Below are positions 60,913 to 64,000 of a stretch of DNA of 64,000 nt, one piece after another. Position numbers and translations under genes: made by a program. Source of the DNA: Clostridia bacterium (lineage in GTDB: Bacteria; Bacillota; Clostridia; Oscillospirales; CAG-272); assembly GCA_017461385.1 (NCBI GenBank), contig JAFTXZ010000003.1, forward strand, positions 1 through 64,000. The letters run 5' to 3'. Every line of letters starts with the position of its first letter. The stretch's first letter is position 1. The notes beneath the pieces were generated by a model. The model had not been told where the DNA came from. It saw only the letters and a list, made by a program, of their open reading frames with translations, and did no database searches.

Positions 60913-63348
60913 TTACCCCTTTGTGCCGTCTTCTATCACATTGCACTGGGTTTTAGTGCTATTTTCACCATCATTCTTCCAAAAGTTAACTACTGTTGAA
61001 AGTAGTTCCTGTGCTGAGGAAATAAATTTAATATGGCTCCAATACTCAGGCATCAAGGCTCTATATTCTGGAGCAGTAAAGCGATCATCAATTAGTAAAA
61101 CCACGCCCTTTTCATCCTCGCTACGAATAACACGTCCAGACGCCTGCAAAACCTTAATCATGCCAGGATAGGTATATGCGTAGGCGTAGCCCGTTTCTCG
61201 AGTTTTGTCAAAATGCTCCTTTATAATGTTAAGCTCGTTGGAAATAGTCGGTAAGCCCACGCCTACCACAATTGCACCAATAAGCCTTTCGCCACGCAAA
61301 TCAATGCCCTCAGAAAAGCTACCACCCATTACGCAAAAGCCTACAAGAGTTCCCTCTGCCTTTGCATCAAAGCTATCAAGAAATTCCTGCTTTGCCTTTT
61401 CCGACATGCTTCTGCTTTGAGTTGTAATGTTAATTTTGGGATATTTCTTTTGGAAAACCTCCTTAACCTCAGTTAGGTATTTGTAGGAAGGGAAATAAAC
61501 TATATAGTTTCCTGCCTTGCCCTCAATCGTGGCACGTATTATGTTTGCAATTGTTTTTGCGCTTTTTTCTCTATCCTCATATCTTGTGCTAACGGTTCCA
61601 GCACCAATTAAGCAAAGATTTTTCTTATCAAAGGGGGATTTTAGGGACAGAGTGTTTGTTTTTTCGCACCCAAGCACGTCGGAAAAATACTCAAGCGGAG
61701 TTAGGGTTGCCGAGAAAAGTATAGTTGATTTTCCAAGCTTCATTCTCAAATTGATAAGATGAGATGGGTCGAGGCAAAGAAGCCTTAACTTAACCGAGGT
61801 ATCAATCACCTCAACGTACATTGTAAAGCGCTTATCAAAAATATCGCTAGTTGCAAGTAGCTTCCTTGAGTCTATATAAAGCTTATGCAAAAGCTCATCA
61901 TCCAGATTTTTCTTCAAGACTGCTTTTGCGCCAAAAACGAATTTAGCAAAGGGGTCAACTAGTCCATCTGGAAGATCGTTATTGATATAAAAGCCACATT
62001 TTACCCCATCAAGATCCATTTTTTCAGCCATAGCAAGCTCATAAAGCTCCTGAAATTTATTCAAAACCTCGACACAGGGTGCGCCTAAATGCTTGTTTCC
62101 AGAGTATCGCTTAGCTATTTCATCGAACTCGCTCTTTTCCATTGTTACAGAGTACATCTCTCTTGCTCTATCGGGCAGATTGTGTGCCTCGTCCACGAGG
62201 AAAATGTATCTTGCGCCAGTCGGGCACTCAAAATAGCGTCTAAAATACGCCTGTAGATCGAACAAATAGTTGTAGTCGCAAACTACAACCTCACACCACT
62301 CAGACAGTTCAAGAGATAGCTCATAGGAGCAAAGTGAATATTTTTCAGCCACCTGGTCGATTATATCCTTCGTGTAGGTTTTGTAATTTGTTAAAAGCTC
62401 AAGAATTGCTACGTTTATTTTATCAAAGTAGCCACGAGTTACAAGACAGCTTTTGGGGTCGCATTTCTTTAGCGTATTAGGCTTAAAGGAAACGCAACAC
62501 TTGTCCTTTGCTGAAATATGAATTGCACGCAGGCTTGGAATTTGGTCTCTTAAAAGCTCAATTGCGTTTATAGCGCTAAGGGCTGTTGTGGTCTTTCCAG
62601 TAAAGTAAAATATTTTATCGGCATAGCCCTCACCAAGGGACTTTAGGGCAGGATAAAGAGCACCCAGTGTCTTTCCTGTGCCTGTTGGCGCCTCTGCCAC
62701 TAGCCTTTTTCCACCTCTTATGGCGCGAAAGGCTTCTATAATTAACTCCCTTTGCCCATCTCTTGCCCCCTGCTTAAAGGGGAAGCGCAGGCTCGAAAGC
62801 TCAACGAGGGTGCTTGTTGATTTTTCCTTTACTATTTCAAGATATGGATAAAGCTCATCGATTAAGCCTTCAAAAAATATTGCCAAATCCTGTCTTGTCA
62901 TTTTTTGCTCGTATTCAATGCTTTGGTCAGTTCCCTCGCTATAAAATGATAATACCATATTTATGCTATGAAGCTTGTATGACTCGCTTACGATATAACC
63001 AGAGAGCATTGCCGTTTTTGTGGCAATATCAAGCTCACCATTTGCAAGGCTATCCAGCTGATACGGCAAGGTTTCTACAAGATTTATATAAATATCCTTA
63101 TCCTTGCTTCTCACCCATTCAGGATAGGTATATACTGTAATTTTAGTGCCGTTTTTAATGGTCGTAAAGGTATAAGCGTCAACGATATTCGGCTTTTCTC
63201 CGTGAGGTATCTGTGAAACGATGGCTCCACCATTTTTGTTTCCAGGGACAAAGCTTCTGTCTATGCTTCCACCACGAAAAACAAACTCACACGCTTCTCT
63301 TGCGTTGATAAAAACGGTATTTTCCAGCCTGTCATAAATCGCACTCAC
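60913..63348 (-). CDS. DinG/XPD-like ATP-dependent DNA helicase
   Basis: An 811-aa superfamily 2 helicase. Walker A APTGTGKT at 220-227, DEAH box (LVDEAHNLPD) at 386-389, and an iron-sulfur domain between them with Cys284/285, Cys296, Cys301 and Cys340. VVCDYNYLFD, LFSATLTPLEYF, GGSFSEGIDLRGERL and QASGRVIRSEDEKG are later motifs. The first 185 residues align in layout with the PD-(D/E)XK nuclease-like domain found in many Clostridial relatives (FVFRGGSIDR), but the D/ExK triad is not evident (ETL where ExK is expected). A role in DNA repair or structure unwinding is inferred. Divergent promoter pair upstream. Confidence 0.87.
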   Translation of the reverse strand: MSAIYDRLENTVFINAREACEFVFRGGSIDRSFVPGNKNGGAIVSQIPHGEKPNIVDAYTFTTIKNGTKITVYTYPEWVRSKDKDIYINLVETLPYQLDSLANGELDIATKTAMLSGYIVSESYKLHSINMVLSFYSEGTDQSIEYEQKMTRQDLAIFFEGLIDELYPYLEIVKEKSTSTLVELSSLRFPFKQGARDGQRELIIEAFRAIRGGKRLVAEAPTGTGKTLGALYPALKSLGEGYADKIFYFTGKTTTALSAINAIELLRDQIPSLRAIHISAKDKCCVSFKPNTLKKCDPKSCLVTRGYFDKINVAILELLTNYKTYTKDIIDQVAEKYSLCSYELSLELSEWCEVVVCDYNYLFDLQAYFRRYFECPTGARYIFLVDEAHNLPDRAREMYSVTMEKSEFDEIAKRYSGNKHLGAPCVEVLNKFQELYELAMAEKMDLDGVKCGFYINNDLPDGLVDPFAKFVFGAKAVLKKNLDDELLHKLYIDSRKLLATSDIFDKRFTMYVEVIDTSVKLRLLCLDPSHLINLRMKLGKSTILFSATLTPLEYFSDVLGCEKTNTLSLKSPFDKKNLCLIGAGTVSTRYEDREKSAKTIANIIRATIEGKAGNYIVYFPSYKYLTEVKEVFQKKYPKINITTQSRSMSEKAKQEFLDSFDAKAEGTLVGFCVMGGSFSEGIDLRGERLIGAIVVGVGLPTISNELNIIKEHFDKTRETGYAYAYTYPGMIKVLQASGRVIRSEDEKGVVLLIDDRFTAPEYRALMPEYWSHIKFISSAQELLSTVVNFWKNDGENSTKTQCNVIEDGTKG

Positions 63349-63364
63349 GCCTATCCCTCCTATC

Positions 63365-63393
63365 TTGACTTTAGTCGAATTCTGTTGTATAAT
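63365..63393 (+). promoter_or_regulatory. Promoter of the zinc-ribbon gene
   Basis: TTGACT (63365-63370), 17-bp spacer, TATAAT (63388-63393), 59 bp before the start at 63452. Confidence 0.7.
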
Positions 63394-63395
63394 TT

Positions 63396-63424
63396 AGTAT
63401 AGCACACTTTATTTATAAAGTAAA
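63396..63424 (-). promoter_or_regulatory. Promoter of the helicase gene
   Basis: Minus strand TTTACT (63419-63424), 17-bp spacer, TATACT (63396-63401), 48 bp before the helicase start. Its -10 is two bases from the -10 of the opposite promoter. Confidence 0.6.
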
Positions 63425-63451
63425 AGATTTTTTATTATTCAGAGGTAAATT

Positions 63452-64000
63452 ATGATTTCTAAAGGAATAAAAACAACCCTTGCATATAGATGCCCCTCCT
63501 GTGGAGGCGTTCCAACAAGCGCCATTAACGTTTTCTCCATAAGCGGAGATTTATTCAGATTCAAATGCAGCTGTGGCGGAAGCGAAATGACTATTGAAAG
63601 AACTCAAGACAAGAAATACCGTCTTACCTACCCTTGTCTCTTGTGTCCACGTCCACACACACAGGTTTTAAGTCGCAACCTAGTCTTTGGCGAGGATATC
63701 TTTATGATACCCTGCGCTACCTGTGGCATTGATTTAGTTTTCTTCGGCGAGGAAAACAAGGTTAGCGAGGCAATTCAAAAGTCAAACGAGGAAATTGCCC
63801 TTTCCTTGGGTAAAAGTAAGCTTGACGACCTAGTGGCTGAGCAAAAGGAAACCTTTTACGACCCACAAATTTTAGATATCGTTACATTTGTTATAAACGA
63901 CCTCTCTGAGGACGGTCGTGTTTACTGTAATTGCAAAAATGGCGAGGGAGATTACAGCTGTCAGATTTTCGATGACCATCTGACCGTTTCCTGTAGCTGT
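63452..64000 (+). CDS. Cys-rich zinc-ribbon protein (3' end beyond window)
   Basis: An open frame of 183 codons starts at ATG 63452 (AGAGGT upstream) and runs off the window end. The protein begins MISKGIKTTLAYRCPSCGG and has paired Cys motifs: CPSCGG, CSCGG, CLLCPRPH, CATCG, CNC, then SC and CSC near the break. These look like two or three zinc ribbons followed by a helical linker (about 100-150) and another Cys-rich unit. No enzymatic motif is visible. I do not recognise the family. Confidence 0.75.
   Translation, partial: MISKGIKTTLAYRCPSCGGVPTSAINVFSISGDLFRFKCSCGGSEMTIERTQDKKYRLTYPCLLCPRPHTQVLSRNLVFGEDIFMIPCATCGIDLVFFGEENKVSEAIQKSNEEIALSLGKSKLDDLVAEQKETFYDPQILDIVTFVINDLSEDGRVYCNCKNGEGDYSCQIFDDHLTVSCSC

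Overview
The window looks like chromosomal DNA of a low-GC Gram-positive bacterium of class Clostridia (Bacillota), probably an uncultured gut member. The main evidence is an adjacent SCIFF peptide gene and its radical-SAM maturase (a Clostridia hallmark), consensus TTGACA/TATAAT promoters with AGGAGG-type ribosome binding sites, lipoprotein and membrane-anchored surface proteins without outer-membrane genes, and short palindromic intergenic repeats of the kind common in gut Clostridia. No rRNA, tRNA, CRISPR array or intact transposase was found.

Region 1 (1-26.8 kb, minus strand): one long surface-polysaccharide locus of 26 genes, read leftward from a single strong promoter at 26784-26813. 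It begins with the initiating sugar-phosphate transferase and its partner epimerase. Then come glycosyltransferases, an EpsG-type polymerase, a LicD transferase paired with a dehydrogenase-cytidylyltransferase fusion, and a Wzx flippase. Next is an unusual block of a GNAT protein, two ATP-grasp ligases, a TRAP-type permease and a small membrane protein. A dTDP-6-deoxy(amino)sugar set follows (RfbC, DegT aminotransferase, RfbA, RfbB). The locus ends with a UDP-L-FucNAc set (CapE, CapF, CapG) interleaved with a nucleotidyltransferase, preceded by a Ca2+/Na+ antiporter. At the far left lies a 3'-end fossil of a second capG allele.

Region 2 (26.8-37.7 kb): a small membrane protein and a cyclophilin (minus strand), diverging from the SCIFF pair (scfA, scfB) and a lysine/ornithine/arginine-decarboxylase-family enzyme. 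A DUF1538 membrane protein with a PII-like partner follows. Then comes a damage-response operon: LexA-like repressor, 86-aa protein, Y-family polymerase, TrmO. Two palindrome arrays of the same 3+4 architecture sit in the convergent intergenic gaps, and the second lies inside a 412-bp element with 15-bp inverted ends.

Region 3 (37.7-54.3 kb, minus strand): a protein-degradation and peptide-uptake module. A 2458-aa wall/membrane-anchored subtilisin-like protease with leucine-rich repeats is followed by a lipoprotein and an Opp oligopeptide ABC transporter (A, B, C, D, F) whose subunits carry extra insertions.

Region 4 (54.7-64 kb): an extracytoplasmic redox module (a membrane protein ending in a CXXC tail, and a NapH-like 4Fe-4S protein fused to two thioredoxin-like domains), an aspartate-type aminotransferase, asnS, a DinG/XPD-like helicase with an apparently dead nuclease-like N-terminus, and a Cys-rich zinc-ribbon protein cut by the window end.

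All functional calls come from reading motifs and family resemblance in the sequence; no database search was run.
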